From Callaeas wilsoni (lineage: Eukaryota > Chordata > Aves > Passeriformes > Callaeidae): 64,000 nucleotides of DNA. How positions within the stretch are numbered: position 1 is the stretch's first letter; each line of letters opens with the position of its first letter. Positions 1-12,477 of the stretch are shown in pieces. The position numbers were made by a program, and so were the translations under genes. The notes beneath the pieces were generated by a model. It had not been told where the DNA came from, ran no database searches, and saw only the letters and a list, made by a program, of their open reading frames with translations. The DNA lies in contig VWPU01014838.1 of assembly GCA_013398955.1 (NCBI GenBank), forward strand, positions 1 to 64,000, written 5' to 3'.

Positions 1-100
1 GGGGCGGGCGGGGCCGCGGGGGCAGCGAAGCGGGGCGGGCAACAGCGCGCGCCTGCCTGAGGCGTTGGAGGGCCGGGTGTGCGCAGGGCGGCAATTACGG
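1..100. promoter_or_regulatory. CpG-rich edge, probable CpG-island promoter
   Basis: About 15 CpG dinucleotides fall in the first 100 bases, with several GGGCGG/GGGGCGGG Sp1-type boxes, while the rest of the window is AT-rich and CpG-poor. This is the look of the margin of a CpG island, usually a promoter or first exon. Its gene and direction cannot be told because the island is cut by the window edge. A CR1 insertion abuts it on the right. It could be the promoter of a divergent neighbour, or less likely a distant non-coding first exon of the collagen gene 24 kb away. Confidence 0.6.
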
Positions 101-103
101 GAT

Positions 104-702
104 TACAGAGTTACAGAATCAGTTAGATTGGAAAAGACGTCTGAAATAATCGAATCCAACCCATGACCGAACACCACCGTGTCAACCAGATTGTGACACT
201 AAGTGCCGCGTCCAGTCTTTCCTTAAACACCGCGGGGACGGTGACTCCACCACCTCCCTGGGCAGCCCATTCCAGTGTCTAATCGTTCCTTAGGTGAAGA
301 AATTCCTCCTGATGTCCAACCTGAACCGCTCCTGGCACAGGTTAAAACTACGTTCCCTTGTCCTGTCAGTGACAGACCCCCCCGGACACACTCTCCTTAC
401 AGGCAGTTGCAGAGAGCAGTAAGGTCTCCCGTGAGAGAGGAGAGGCTCCCCTCCTTTCCTCCGGGCCGAACACCCGCAGCTCCCTCAGCTGCTCCTCACA
501 GGACTTGTGTTCTGGACCCTTCGCCGCTCCATCGCCCTGGTCTGTCTGGACCCCCTCCAGCACTTCAATGTCTTTCCTGGACTGAGGGGTCCAGAACTGG
601 ACACAGCACTCAAGGTGTGGCCTCACCAGTGCCGAGCGCAGGGGAAGAATCACTTCCTTGGATTCTCTTCCATCCCTTCTCTCCCATGGTTGTCAGTCAC
701 GG
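104..702 (-). mobile_element. CR1 LINE fragment, 3' part with ORF2 tail
   Basis: The plus strand reads as the reverse complement of the avian CR1 3' region: an acagaatc-type terminus near 104, then the familiar block about small gene-poor words such as 'gtgactccaccacctccctgggc' type sequence near 240. On the minus strand, 366-653 stays open and encodes the C-terminal reverse-transcriptase tail typical of CR1 ORF2 (motif RPHLECCVQFW). The element is 5'-truncated, as CR1 copies usually are, and has diverged. Confidence 0.85.
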
Positions 703-1009
703 GTGAAGGAAACAGGTGCAGTCCAGGGGTGCCTCTGCAGTGTTTTAGAACAGAGTGGGTTGGGTTTTTTTTTCATTTCTCACTTTTTGATAGAGGTGGT
801 CATGGTTAATCCCCTTGAGGCTGGTTTTTCTAGCCTTAAGAAGAGCATTTTCACTGTGCACGTTTGTCATCTAGGTGTAAAGTGGAAAGCAAACAAAATA
901 CCTGAGTGTGTACTGATCCTCATTAAAACAAACAAAAAATTCAGGCTAGCAGTTTTGTTAGCTGGATTATTTAGCTAGGATGGTCAGGATTTTCTTTTTT
1001 TTTCTACTG

Positions 1010-1300
1010 TAAGAGGCAGTTAGGGGAAATCTGAGGGGTGGGATTCTTGAGGAGTGGGGTCCCTCCACAAGGAGCCACATGGCAATGGGTAATGGGAACA
1101 AGCTGCACTGGGAGAGGTTTCATCTTGACATAAGAAAGAAAGTTTTTATAGAAGCATTGACCGTTCATTGGAACAGCCTCCCTTGGGACATTGCTGGAGG
1201 TTTTCAAGAGGGCATAGACAGGGTGCTCCTGTCTATATCTATGCTCTTCTTCCCACAGAAGAAGAGGTTCCTTCTTATCTGGACAGTTCTGTGATTCTAC
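1010..1300 (+). mobile_element. CR1 LINE 3' fragment
   Basis: Plus-strand match in kind to the last 300 bases of CR1. It contains the 'ggcaatggg...ggagaggtttcatcttgacataag' type segment, the 'ggaggttttcaagagggc' segment and the terminal 'gttctgtgattctac' end at 1300. It lies opposite in orientation to the copy at 104-702. Only the 3' end is present. Confidence 0.8.
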
Positions 1301-3689
1301 AGGCTTTTATTTCTGTCTGAAAATACAGCTTCTTGCAAGGCATTGTTTTCATGAGATATAAAAATCCTGTCTGGCAAGTTGTTCTGCAGCTCTCCTTTAT
1401 GAGCATGTCTTTTCAGCCTGTTTTCTGATTATAGATTTAGTAAGAGGTGCAGCTAAATGCAGGAGTACTAGGTAGTGAAATACTAAAATCTATTATTTTC
1501 CCTATCATTTTCTTAAGTACAGAGCTAAGTGTTCCCATTCCATCTTATTCTCTCCCTTATCGCTTCTGTGCTTTACTGACTGTATTTACATAAAATACAT
1601 TAATGTTTACTGCAAAAAGGAACTGGGGTTTTGTGATCTGCTATGCAGGGGGAAGTTCTTGTATTCTTCATAGCTTTGCTTTTTGGCTGTGCTCTTTATA
1701 AAGTTAGTTGTTTTGAGTTTTCTTTCTCTTTCAAAGTATATTTTACAAGTTTTGTCTGAGCACAGGAAAGATCCACATTATGCTAAAGGGTTTTTCTGAA
1801 TAAAGCTGTATTTGTTCCATATTTACCTAATGATACCATGAAAATGAAGAAGGAATTTCAGTCAGAGTCTGCTTCAATTTGATGTTGAGACACAGTGGCG
1901 TAACTTGTATAGCCTAAAAGTAATTTGTGTGTCATGGCTTCAGACTAAACCATTTATGGATCAAATGCAACTGTGGAGTATTTGGAGTGACATGCATGAC
2001 GAAAAGGAGGCTGAACTGGGCAGACCCACAGATAATGCTGTTCCTTACTTAAATCTACATGCCAAGCCCACTTATTCTGTAACATAAGCTAAGATCTCTT
2101 CTAGCTAATCAGGATTCAAAAATGTCACTTAGAAGAATTATTTTTTCACTGTTTGATGGTCACTGTGATTGGCCCTTTACAGATAATAAATGGCTTGTGT
2201 GTTTCTGTTTCTTACTAATCCTCTGTAAAATTCTACAAAAGGCTTTTAAATGTATGAAAAGTACAGTAAGTTATTGAGGTCATGACTGCAGCTAAGACCT
2301 CATACATATAAATTTTTGCCTTTTGCTTGTAGTGTTGGTGTTTTACTTTCGGAACAGATATTAAAACTGGCCTGTTTTCTTCCTAGATAAGGAAAAATAA
2401 TTTCTTTCAATTGATGTTGATATATCCCAGGCATTTAAATTTTTGTATTGTTAATTCTTGCCTCTCAAGATACTGTGCAGAAAATCAGTTCCACTAGCTA
2501 AGATTGTTATATCCTTTTTCCACTGTCACAAATCCCAATTTCACATCCAGGTCCTCCTCTGCCTCAGTTTTTCTTACCTTTGGTGATATTTGCTCTGAGT
2601 ATCCCTTACTTCCCACCTTTTACTTACCTTATGTGCCTGCTTTCATAATCTCAACTAATGTTTGCTTTCCTTCCTTCCTGCCTGCTTTTTGCAGTCAATA
2701 TTTCTGAGAAGATCATAGCTGCTATGTGTTATCTTAATATTATTCCCTCCAGCCCATGCCTTTTTGCAAAGGCAGTATCAGATGAAGAAATTCAGGTCTC
2801 TGTTTCTGTGTCACAGTTTTTCATTGCTAACAAGACAGAATCAGTTCATTCTTGTTTGTCCTTCCCCTGAAGATGCTTTCATCCCGTCTTTCCTTTTGTC
2901 TCACATAATGCTGTAATTTGCTGTCTCCCAGCTCCTCTTCCTGCCTCCTGATTTTGATTCTTGCTTCTCTACCTCTTCTTCTCCTAGTTTTTTCAAACAT
3001 ATGTTGTAGGGATAAACGTTTGCATGTTGGTGATGCTTCTTACCCAAATTTTGCTTATCTCCGTACCTATTTTCGTTTGACTACAGCCAAAGCTTTTTAA
3101 TGCTTTATAATGATTTTAATGCTTCCCCCCACCCCACAGGCATTAAAACCCCCAAAGATACAAACCTTTGATATGATCTGGTCTGTGAATTCCTCCATAG
3201 TAACTTTCACTCTGTTCAGGCAATACAGAGTCAGAACAGGAGTTAATCTAGTCCTTTATTTCTCTGACTGGAGTGTAGTTGACGCCTGTTGAAAGAGTAC
3301 AAGAGTGGGATAAAGTCAAAGTAGTGTTTTGTCTCAGCTTCCTGTAGCCTGTGGGTTGAACTCACATTATTGCCTCTGACAGTACTTACTGGGCTTATTT
3401 TCAATTAATTAGTCTAATTGTTGCTTTAGCACATTTTGATTTTGGCATTCAAAATATTTTGTGGGAATGTTTAAATTTGTTGTATAACATTCCACTCAGA
3501 AAAAACCGCAAAACAATAAACCAACCTCCATGCTGTTTCTCAGTGCATTTTTCACCCTTTCTTCCCTGCTTATAAAAAATTATGATCCTATCAGTCACAT
3601 CTTTTATTTTGTCCATGAACTTGTGTTCTTTACTATCTCTTTCTACCATTATTTCTTTTGTCATACATTTAATCTCTTTTCAATCTCAC
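1301..3689. other. Non-coding sequence, no gene recognised
   Basis: AT-rich sequence with short open frames only. None shows a domain, codon bias or splice context that I can recognise. A pyrimidine-rich plus-strand stretch spans about 2500-3000. No repeat family was identified with confidence. Confidence 0.5.
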
Positions 3690-3930
3690 AGTGTTTCCTG
3701 TGACATGGAGTGACCAGAATGGTGTGCAATATTAGAGTTGTCTTATTAATTTTGTACACTTGTGCACTGTTACCTCCTGTTTCATAATGATTCCTAACAC
3801 TCTATTTGCATTTTTAACCACTGCTTAGCATTGACTGAAGTTCTGAGCACTCTCCAGAATAACTCACCTTTTCTGAGAAAGGATTGATGGTTTAGCATCT
3901 GTCAATATGTACCTAATGTGGTGTTTTTTC
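3690..3930 (-). mobile_element. Ancient CR1/L3-like LINE fragment
   Basis: The plus strand carries the reverse complement of an old amniote CR1/L3-type 3' segment: 'gacatggagtgaccagaat' near 3702, followed by 'aatgattcctaacactctatttgc' type sequence near 3786 and 'agcattgactgaagttctgagc' near 3829. It is heavily diverged, so its limits are approximate. The family assignment rests on remembered consensus and should be checked with a repeat library. Confidence 0.5.
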
Positions 3931-5308
3931 CCCTGTGATTTAACAGCATTTAATTTCACAGGCTGTTTACTGCATACACAGGAGTGATCCTTGCACAACT
4001 TTCTGTAGTAGGCTTTCACAAACCAGAGTGTTTGTATCACTGGCTGTGAAAAATTGCCAGGCTTGCTGTGGAGAATTGTTGAGGCTGGTTGAGCCAGCAT
4101 GAGCCGAGACACCCTCTTGTCTTGCACCTGGCTAGAGCAAGGCTTAACAGCTTCACGTGTGGGGTGAAGCAGAGGCCTCCTAGCCCAGTGTTGTCTCCGT
4201 GAAGCACAGAAGAGCACTGGCACCTCTGAACAGGGGTGTTGACCCTGGGATGTGAATCCCCCTTACCCAGGTGTAACAGGCCTTGATAGAAGTATGAATC
4301 TGGTCCTTTGAGGAGACAATGATGTGTGGTTTTAACATACTGATGGAAGTAGACTACTGGGCAGAGATCAGACAGCCTTTACTGATGGTTTGACTTTTTT
4401 GGAGAGGAAGCAGTGCTGAAGTGTGAAGGTTCTATTCTGCCATTGATTCATCTGTAAGTCCTATAGCTCAGCTTGACCAAAGGTAAAAAACCCCTCATTA
4501 TGCTTCCTTTTTGTGTGAAAAAATACACCCATCAATATGAAAATGGGAAAGGGGCTGCCCCCCCCACCTGTGACAGCAACAACATTTGACTAATTACATT
4601 TGACTACAGTCCCACCTCCATTTATCTAAAAATATAACATCAACATTTGGAATCCTCCGTGTAGGGGGTGACAGTATGACTCCAGTTCATGGATAAGCTG
4701 ATGTGCTTGCTCCTCTCTCCTCCCCAGAACAGGTAGGCCTTTTTTGGTAAGATTTGTGATTCTGACTGTGTCAGAGCACATCCCAGTGAAACCAAGCTAA
4801 TTAACAGTGAAGCTCAGTGAAAAGCTGAATTTGGTACTTTAGCTTGAATTGTTAATTTAGCTTAATTAATCGCCAGCTAGCCTTGATATATTTAGCACTA
4901 ATGCAGTAAGTGCATTTATCAATGGCTATTCCAAATCTTTATTTCTGTTGCTTCAATAAACCTCATCAGTCATGAATCTGTGATTGTGAAAGTTCTTATT
5001 GAACGTGACTGGACTTACAGGGCCAAATTGGTTATAATGAGAAATTCAGCCTAGCTGCACCCAGCTTCCCTGATCTCTGAGGACTAGCTGAAATGCAAGG
5101 CAGTTTATTTTCTCCCAAATTGCATACCTTAATGCAGCACTAGCTCTTCTCGTTATTTCTTGCCATTTTTAGGTAACTTGTCAGTTTTTGCAATAGGTGA
5201 CCACTTTGTTCAGAAACACAAGTTGGATATGCTGTGTTCAGGTTCCTTAGGGGCCTCTCCCTTCACCATTTTAAGAACCAGCATCCCATATATTTTACCA
5301 ATGGTTAC
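3931..5308. other. Non-coding sequence, no gene recognised
   Basis: No credible coding exon. A minus-strand open frame at 3864-4223 (119 aa) has no recognisable domain and overlaps the old LINE fragment. The rest is AT-rich single-copy-looking DNA. Confidence 0.5.
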
Positions 5309-6039
5309 TTTTTCCTCTACTTGTGAGACCATGGGCTCCCTCCCATGGGAGACAGTTCTCTCTGAACTTCTCCAGCGTGGGTCCACTCTCATGAGCAGCA
5401 GCCAAACCACACCTGCTGCAACATGAATTCCCCCCACGGGCACAGAGTCCTCCCATAACTGCTGCAGCGTTGGTCTCTATTTTCATGTGGTGCAGCCTTC
5501 CTAGTACAGGCTGCTCCAGCCTGGAAGCAGGGCCCCCTCTCTCCTCCAGGTCTTCTACTGGCTCACAGCCTCCTCCAGGCATCCACCCGCTCTGGCATGG
5601 GCACCTCCCCCACGGGCTGCATGTGGATCTCTGCATCCCCCATGGACCCATGGGCTGCAGGGGCACAGCTGCTTCACCATGGCCTTCATCATGGCCTGCA
5701 GAGGAATCTTGGCTCTGGCGCCTGGAGCACCTCCTCCCCCCCCTTCTGCACTGACCTTGGTGTCGCCATGTTGTTTTCCCTCACACATTCTCACCTCCTC
5801 CTCTTCTCTGCCTAGAAGCAAATCCTCTGACCTTGTTTGGATTTTCTTCTTAAACAGGTCATCACAGAGGTGTTACCAACCTCTCTCATTGGCACAGCTT
5901 TGGCCAGCAGCATGTCCATCTTCAGAGCCATCAGCCATTGGGTCTGCCGGGCATGGTAGGACACTTCCAGCAGCTTCTCACAGGAGCCACCTTTGTGGCC
6001 CCCCTGCTACCAAAACCCAGGCCGTGTCAAACCACTACA
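5309..6039 (-). mobile_element. ERVL-type LTR fragment
   Basis: Repetitive 'ctccagc.tggg...ccatggg' units, then 'tctgctcc..cgcctggagcacctcc'-like sequence and a run containing 'atcacagaggtgttacc' and 'ttggccagcagcatgtcc'. This matches in order and content the larger LTR at 61088-62220, and it ends in CA at 6039. It is an old, partial copy: the part equivalent to about 61088-61430 is missing. I recognise the family as an ERVL-type LTR common in passerine genomes and believe the sense strand is minus. Long open frames inside it (e.g. 5679-6188) are repeat, not genes. Confidence 0.75.
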
Positions 6040-8162
6040 ACTTCTTAAAGAAGAGCACTGTGTGGGAAACTTTAAGTGTCCCTGTATGGACCTGCCTTCC
6101 AGATTTCTACTCTCTTATGAGTGACATAAGAAACATCCTTTCCCTAGTGCTCTCCTTTTACAAGTTGCTTTCCAAACCCTCTGCATGAGATGCTGTCCAT
6201 ATTTTGACACTATTCCTTAGCCAAGACAGTGTTCTCTCATTGCTTCCATGGACTGTGATGTTTCATGTCTAGTCAGACTACAGGTAATCTCTTCCTATTT
6301 TTAGTTCCAAGTACACCAAGAATATGGTAGTTGTCACTACTGTAAAATAAATAAAACTAATCACTGTATTGTCCCCCTCCCCCTTCATGTCATTTGTATT
6401 ATTTTAGTCATTGAAGTACATTGAATAATCTCTTCATTCTACATTAAAAGATTGTAGGTTTATGTTTTCCAGTTTGATTCAGTACAGTAAATGTCAGGTT
6501 AATTTATTTTAGACATGTGATGGTTAATATTTTAAAGACTTGGGGAGATCTTGGACTTAGAGGCATGGAGCAAAGTGACAAGAAGCTAAGGAAGGTAAAA
6601 AGCTCACTAAAGAATGGCTGCTGTTTGTTCAGAACATCATTGAATATCAATACCTGTTTCATCAATAACTTGTTGAACATGTCTGCACAAGTGTTAAATG
6701 GATTCTGCAATAACTCCTATATTTTTCAGCTATGTAGGAGCAACTCCTTATATCTATGTTTACGGGCCTGGTTTCCTTGGTTGTTCCAGAGCAAATCTGT
6801 TTATATTCTCTAGTGCATAAAATGTTTTCCTAAACAGACTAAGTGATCTTGGCTTATTTTTGTGCAAAGTACCACAAATTTATTGCTACATAGGCTATCT
6901 AAATATTGTATTTTCAGGGCTGAACGCCTACCTATTGATTATATTAAGCTCTTTTTGCTACAAAATTAAATTTTCCTTGATTGAAGGCTTCTGAATATGA
7001 ACCCAGACCTCTGACAGCTGCAGATGGTACTTTTATAAAAATAAGAAGGCAGGGAAAGCACAGGTGAAAATAAAACCGTTAAGTTTGTATATGATATTTA
7101 GTTTTTAATATGCTATAAATTCCTTCTATTCATGGGCTTTGGATTTATGAAACTATTTGAAAAGAGGAATCAATTATATTATACCACTAGGTGTCCATCT
7201 ATGGTTAGATTGAAGCTAGAATTTTTTTCATGGTTAAAGGAACAGAAATCGAAAAAATACATTTTTAGTTTGGCTCTGATTAAGCTATGAGTGTGGTTGA
7301 AGTTGCTTGAGTTCATTTTGGTTTTGAGGTTTTCTTGACTCAGTTACAGAGATTTAGGTTTGGGTTTTGCAGTCAAACATCCAGTATTTAGACTGGTCAG
7401 AAATTTTGGGTCCCCCTGCCACCCAAACACTAGAGAAATAGCAGTATGAAATATAAAATCATGTTACTATAGATTCTGTAGATTTTTTTTTAGTAAGTAA
7501 CGCATTTTGAGCAGAGATTATTGCAGTCCTCTAAAATTTCTGAGTTAGTTTCTTGCAAAAAGTAATACAACTTTCTAAAAGCAAAATGTTCCTCTTTACA
7601 CTTTTAAAACACTGGTTCTTTCTAGGCAGTAATTTGTGGCACCTTTGTAGAAATAGTCATGGTGACAGGGACTGTGATCCTTACTATAGAAAGAAGGAAG
7701 AAAAAAGAGAAATATATCTTGATAGCAATATATCAAATTATTTAACATAGCCCTAGTTCATTTTCACAATTTCAAGGACAGAAAAGTTATAAAATAGATG
7801 CTCAAATGTGTCTCTGTCATCTGTTGAAATACTTTTCTGTAAAGAAAGCCATATTCTTTATAGGATATTTTACCAGAAGCAACTCCTAAAGGGTTAGTAT
7901 TGGCTGATTTTTTATTTCCATTTTGAAGAAAAATTGAAATTCAGACTCTATGCATTGGGCGAGAGGGGCCTTTTTAAAAAGTGTTCTTTTGCTGCGATTT
8001 TTTTTCTCATTTCCGATGAAGGCATTTTAATTAGCATGAATAATGTTATTTGCAAGAAACTTGAATTTAATCAAGCAAGTCCTTTACTGAAACAGCCTGT
8101 TATGCTGTCAAATTTGTACTCCCAGGTAATTAAAAATTTAAGGCTCTAGACACATTCCTCAT
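6040..8162. other. Non-coding sequence, no gene recognised
   Basis: AT-rich DNA between two LTR copies. Open frames up to 98 aa (6517-6813) lack any recognisable domain or paired splice sites. Confidence 0.5.
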
Positions 8163-8981
8163 TGCGATGAGTTGCCTTCAGCTGGCAGCCAAGCTCTCAC
8201 ACGTCTACCTCCACAACAGGACAGGGCTGGGGGAGGAACAGAGAAAACAGAGGAACAGGAGTGAGAAAACTCATGAGTCAAAATAAAGACAAGGAAAACA
8301 TTCACCAGTTACTGTTGACAAAACAGACTCCAGCTGGGGATTAAATTAATTTATTGCCCATTAACATAAACATTTAGTTAGTGATTTCGGCATTGGGAAA
8401 CAAAGATAACAAACATTTAAAGACTTTGTGAAAACACTTTTCCTCTCCCTTTTCCGGGCTTAACTTCACTCCAGACACTTCCCGTCCCCTCTTGTTACTC
8501 GTGCAAGTTACACGTGTACTTTAAGAGAGGGTGATGTATGATGCAGGAGTTAGGGGTCAGTATGTAGCAGTGTCTCTTTGCTGCTCCTTGTTCCTCTGTT
8601 CTTCTGCTGCTCTCCGTGTTTACCTGTTTGCTGTGCTCTGGTGAGGGTCCTCCACTGACTGAAGTCCCAGCACGAGTGTATCTGCTCCAGCCTGGCCTGC
8701 AGTCCCTTTGGGGTTGTACCTGCTCCAGCATGGAGTGCCTCCTACTGTGACCCTCTTGCTGTTTTGGTACCATACACTGGTCCTCTCAGTCTCAGTTTTT
8801 TCTGCTTTTTCTTAAAATTGTTTTCAGAGAGTGTGACAGACTTTGGCTGGCTCAGCTTTAGTGTGCAGTGAGTCCGTTGCTAGGTCAGTTGTGTTTGACA
8901 CAGGGCAGTCTCAAACCTCTTTTCACTGAGGCCACTTCTGCTATGCCACCACCACTGCCAAAACCCACCCCAGTGTATTCA
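8163..8981 (-). mobile_element. ERVL-type LTR, diverged copy
   Basis: Begins 'tgcgatgagttgcc...ctggcagccaagctctcacac' and runs through 'ttaattaatttattgcccat'-like, 'gctccagc.tgg' repeats and a terminal '..ccaccactgccaaaaccca' block. This is the same order of landmarks as the LTR at 61088-62220, with internal deletions. It has TG...CA-like ends, but I could not find a convincing target-site duplication. Confidence 0.6.
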
Positions 8982-9238
8982 TAAAGGGATCAGCTTGAAG
9001 AGAAAGAAGAGATTATTACAAATAAGGATTTTCTCTCCTCAGATTTTTTAACAGGCAACTTGGTAAAGCTAAGGCAGTCAGTTGGGCTGGATTAGTTACT
9101 GCTTGATATTACATATGTAAGGCACAACTGAAAACCTGTTAGAGGATAACAAAACCCATATAGAAGATATATGGATTTCAAGTTCCCTTTCTAGGGGTGC
9201 CCTCTTCTATTTGCACCTTGGAGTGCAATTTATGGGCT

Positions 9239-9684
9239 TGATGCCTTAAGATTTTAGGTTTTATATTTTCATATATTTGTAATCCTGCAATTCTTTAGTG
9301 TAAAACTCTAAACTCCATGTTGAGTGTTAGCTACTGCTTTTCCCATTCTTGTCAGACACAATTCCTCTCTAGGCCTGAGAATCGAGGACACCTCACTGTC
9401 TCAGGCCCTGAGAAATGTAAACAAAAGTGAGTTGAGAGGAGCAAACTGGGAGAATGGGACTCCACTGCCTGAAGCTGTAATTGAACAATTAAGCTCTGAT
9501 ATGCAAATAGCCCAAACTTACATCTGTCTGAAAAATGTGTGGCTGTTGTCCACCTTGGGTGTAGTCTCTGCGAGACTGCTGCACTGCCCAAGGCGTGCCC
9601 TGTGCAGGCCTTTCAATAAATACCTACCCTTTATCCTTTATCTCTGTCCAGCCTCTGTTCCAGGTCAGCCTCTACAAGGCATCA
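9239..9684 (+). mobile_element. Solo LTR of a second ERV family
   Basis: A 446-bp unit bounded by the perfect inverted ends TGATGCC...GGCATCA. Towards its right end it has an aataaata polyadenylation-type signal (near 9615) followed by a pyrimidine-rich U5-like tail, so the sense strand is plus. A second copy of the same unit lies inverted at 39960-40408, with most of the sequence recognisably conserved. Flanking ggct/agct may be a decayed 4-bp target duplication. No internal retroviral genes accompany it. The open frame across it (9324-9695) is incidental. Confidence 0.75.
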
Positions 9685-9699
9685 AGCTAAATTAAATTC

Positions 9700-12477
9700 A
9701 CAGCTGCAGAAGGAAATAGTCCCTGCTGCCTCAGCTGATACTGCTGAATCTGGTAAGGAAGACCCCTGTTGAAGATCCTTGTTGGTGATCAAGGGGACAT
9801 AGGTCAGAAACCAGTGATGCCTCCTTTGGATTGTCCTTCATGTACAGTTTGTATGTTCCTGTGCCTGCTGCTCTCATGAAGGTTTGGGTATTAAGAGTGT
9901 TGCCTTCTCCTGTTGGAAGGAGGTTCATGTAAGAGTGTATTTTTGCCATTTTGCCAGCAAAACGAAGGTTCCAAACTTGATGTGTATCAGCTGCGCTGTG
10001 CCAAGTACTGTGTGAAAGCAATGCTAAATAGTGACATCTAGTGAGAAGGTAAAACTGCATTGTGCATATTGTCTTTTAGAGGGTAATGTACATGAGGCAA
10101 CTGTTCATTCGGCTTGCACTTGACCTTCCCAAACAGTAATTTTGTTTGCATATCATACTCTTAATTGAGACTGTGTCTTTCAGGTGCATGATTGGTCTCT
10201 CTTGACTACCTTCCTTACCCCCTCAAAATCTCACGTTGTACTCAGGTTCTGATTGTTCTCTCTGATTTGTTAGCAAGTTTAACACTTCTAATAAATATAG
10301 GCATATAAAAATGGGTTAGATTTCAACTTTTATCTAAATATGGAAATGCCCAGCAATGGGGAAAGTTTGAAGAACATTCACATCAGTTGGACTTGATTAA
10401 AAAGGTCAGCTCAGTGGACTGTGGGGAGGCTGATATTTTTGGGAAATCCTTGGGATCACAGTAATGGTTTCTGTGGTTTATAAGTAAGATGGTTTGATAC
10501 AGGACTGGGTAGTTTATCCTCCTGCCAATACTGCTAATAAAGTTGGTCTGTAAACATTCTGATTATTTTGCTTGATGTGCTTACCCTAATTAAAAACTAA
10601 AATTTTTCTTTAATTCAAATAATGCTTATCCATTAAAGTACATTCTTTCAGGATTTCATTAAATAACCATACTCTATAACTGTCTTCCAGGATAAGCAAG
10701 ATATTTTGGTTGTTTGAAGAATCTTTTCCTTCATGAATGGACTTCATTACTGTACTAAAGACATCTGAATGAATTTTGGAGATAGCTTTGTGGTAAAAAC
10801 ATTTTCATGTCCTTAAGCTATAAAATCTAGGTGAAAAGAACAAACGCGTATGAAGGAATGGGGAAATGTATATGAAGGAATGAGAGAAAACTGCTCAGTA
10901 TAATTGTAATTATTGGGAGGATGGGGATGGAGCGCAATTGCTCTAAGGTTGTTTTGACCCATCTTGGTAATTGTCACTTTTCTGAGAAAGTTTTTCCTCA
11001 TGAATTGATGCAGAGAACTAATCTGATAGCATTTGGAGTAGATACCAAGTGTACATCTTCACCTTTCCCCAATCTTTCCCTGTGTGCATAATACACTTGT
11101 GCTCAGTCAAGCTGGTTTTTACTACAGATTTTTTCCATTTTTAAGTCAAATAACATGTTTATGTCAATCATCAAATTACATGATTTGTTTGAGTTTGTAT
11201 TTTGAAGCAGGCCAGACACATTACTGTAAGCAGTAAGTAGGCAGGCAGCAGGCACATTCCATGATGAGTGCTAAAATAATGCCACTTATATTCATAGGAA
11301 TGCCGCAGAAAAAAAGAATGACATTGAAGTCCTGAGGACACCAATGTGTATTTAATGGTGGACTTCGTTCAGTTATTTCATATCCTAGAATTTGACTTTA
11401 CCCTTGAAAATTTCACTAGGATTAAGTTGTTTATGGGCATAAGTGTTTGTACAGCTGGAACAAGAGAAATTACAGGTACACTACATTTGAATCCCTTAAC
11501 CTAACCATAACTCTCCTAGCTATTAATAAAAAAAAGCATGCCAAAAAAATCTAGTCAGTTTTTCAAATGAAAAACCAACTACTGTTTTTTCCTTCTTCAA
11601 GTAACCAGTCTCCCTTTAGTCCCGTGGGACCATTATGCAGTATTTAACTGTGTGATAAAATAACACTGAATAAAGTCTAGTATATAGTGGGTTTTATAAC
11701 CTGCATTGTTACAGCATGTCTACTCTGAGCTACCAAAATAAAATGGCCGAGTACAGTCAGAAGGAATTAAGGACAGAAAACCATGACCTGGAAATGTCAC
11801 TTCTGATCTGGCTGTCATATCCTATAACCTTTCCACATGGTAATGACTTTGCATGTGACTGTCTCATTTTTATAATGTTTTTACTTATACATTGAATGTT
11901 TTAAAGTTAAAAGGCAATACGGTATTTGGTTTTCAATGAAATTGTGTCTGCCTCAGACAAGTGAACAGAATGATGATATGAAAATATCCCTCAGAACTAA
12001 GACAATTCCTGTGCTTTGTTTATTTTTAAAGTCCTGCAGGCAAGGAAGTTGGCAGTGAACATGGTCTGGAAAACACAACTGGGACCTCCAACAGTATTGG
12101 TGGATGAACAGTTCTTTGACTGTTTTGCTACTGAGAAACAAAGAAGCAGTTTAGAACTGGAACTGAAGCAGCCTGGAAGTTATAACTGTTTTGGGCAAAA
12201 ATCCCCAGTGTATCTTGCAGGAAATTGTCTTTCTGCTGTGTTTTGCAAGTGACGTGTGCATATACTTTTTTTGAAGTGGATCCTGTTGTTAGAGCTTAAC
12301 TTGAGGCTCTCCACAATGATCTTTAACTTGAGTCCTGAGAGGAATCCTTGTGTTCTGTGTGGTGATATATTTTTCAGATCCTTGGTTCGTCAAAATTTTT
12401 TGAAATAACTTTTCCAGCCTCCCTGGAAGTCTGTGTGAGAGAAGAATAAAGAAACACAGCAGAAATGCTCTAGGATC
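9700..12477. other. Non-coding sequence, one unexplained minus-strand ORF
   Basis: Mostly AT-rich non-coding DNA. The only stretch that stands out is 9731-10060, with an open minus-strand frame of 109 aa of balanced composition directly beside the LTR end. I recognise no domain in it. The rest (10061-12477) shows no gene and no repeat that I can name. Confidence 0.4.

Noticed and set aside
275..706. 143-aa plus-strand open frame
   Set aside because: It lies antisense within a CR1 LINE whose ORF2 tail reads on the minus strand.
5679..6188. 169-aa plus-strand open frame
   Set aside because: Mostly inside an ERVL-type LTR copy; the same repeat recurs at 61-62 kb.
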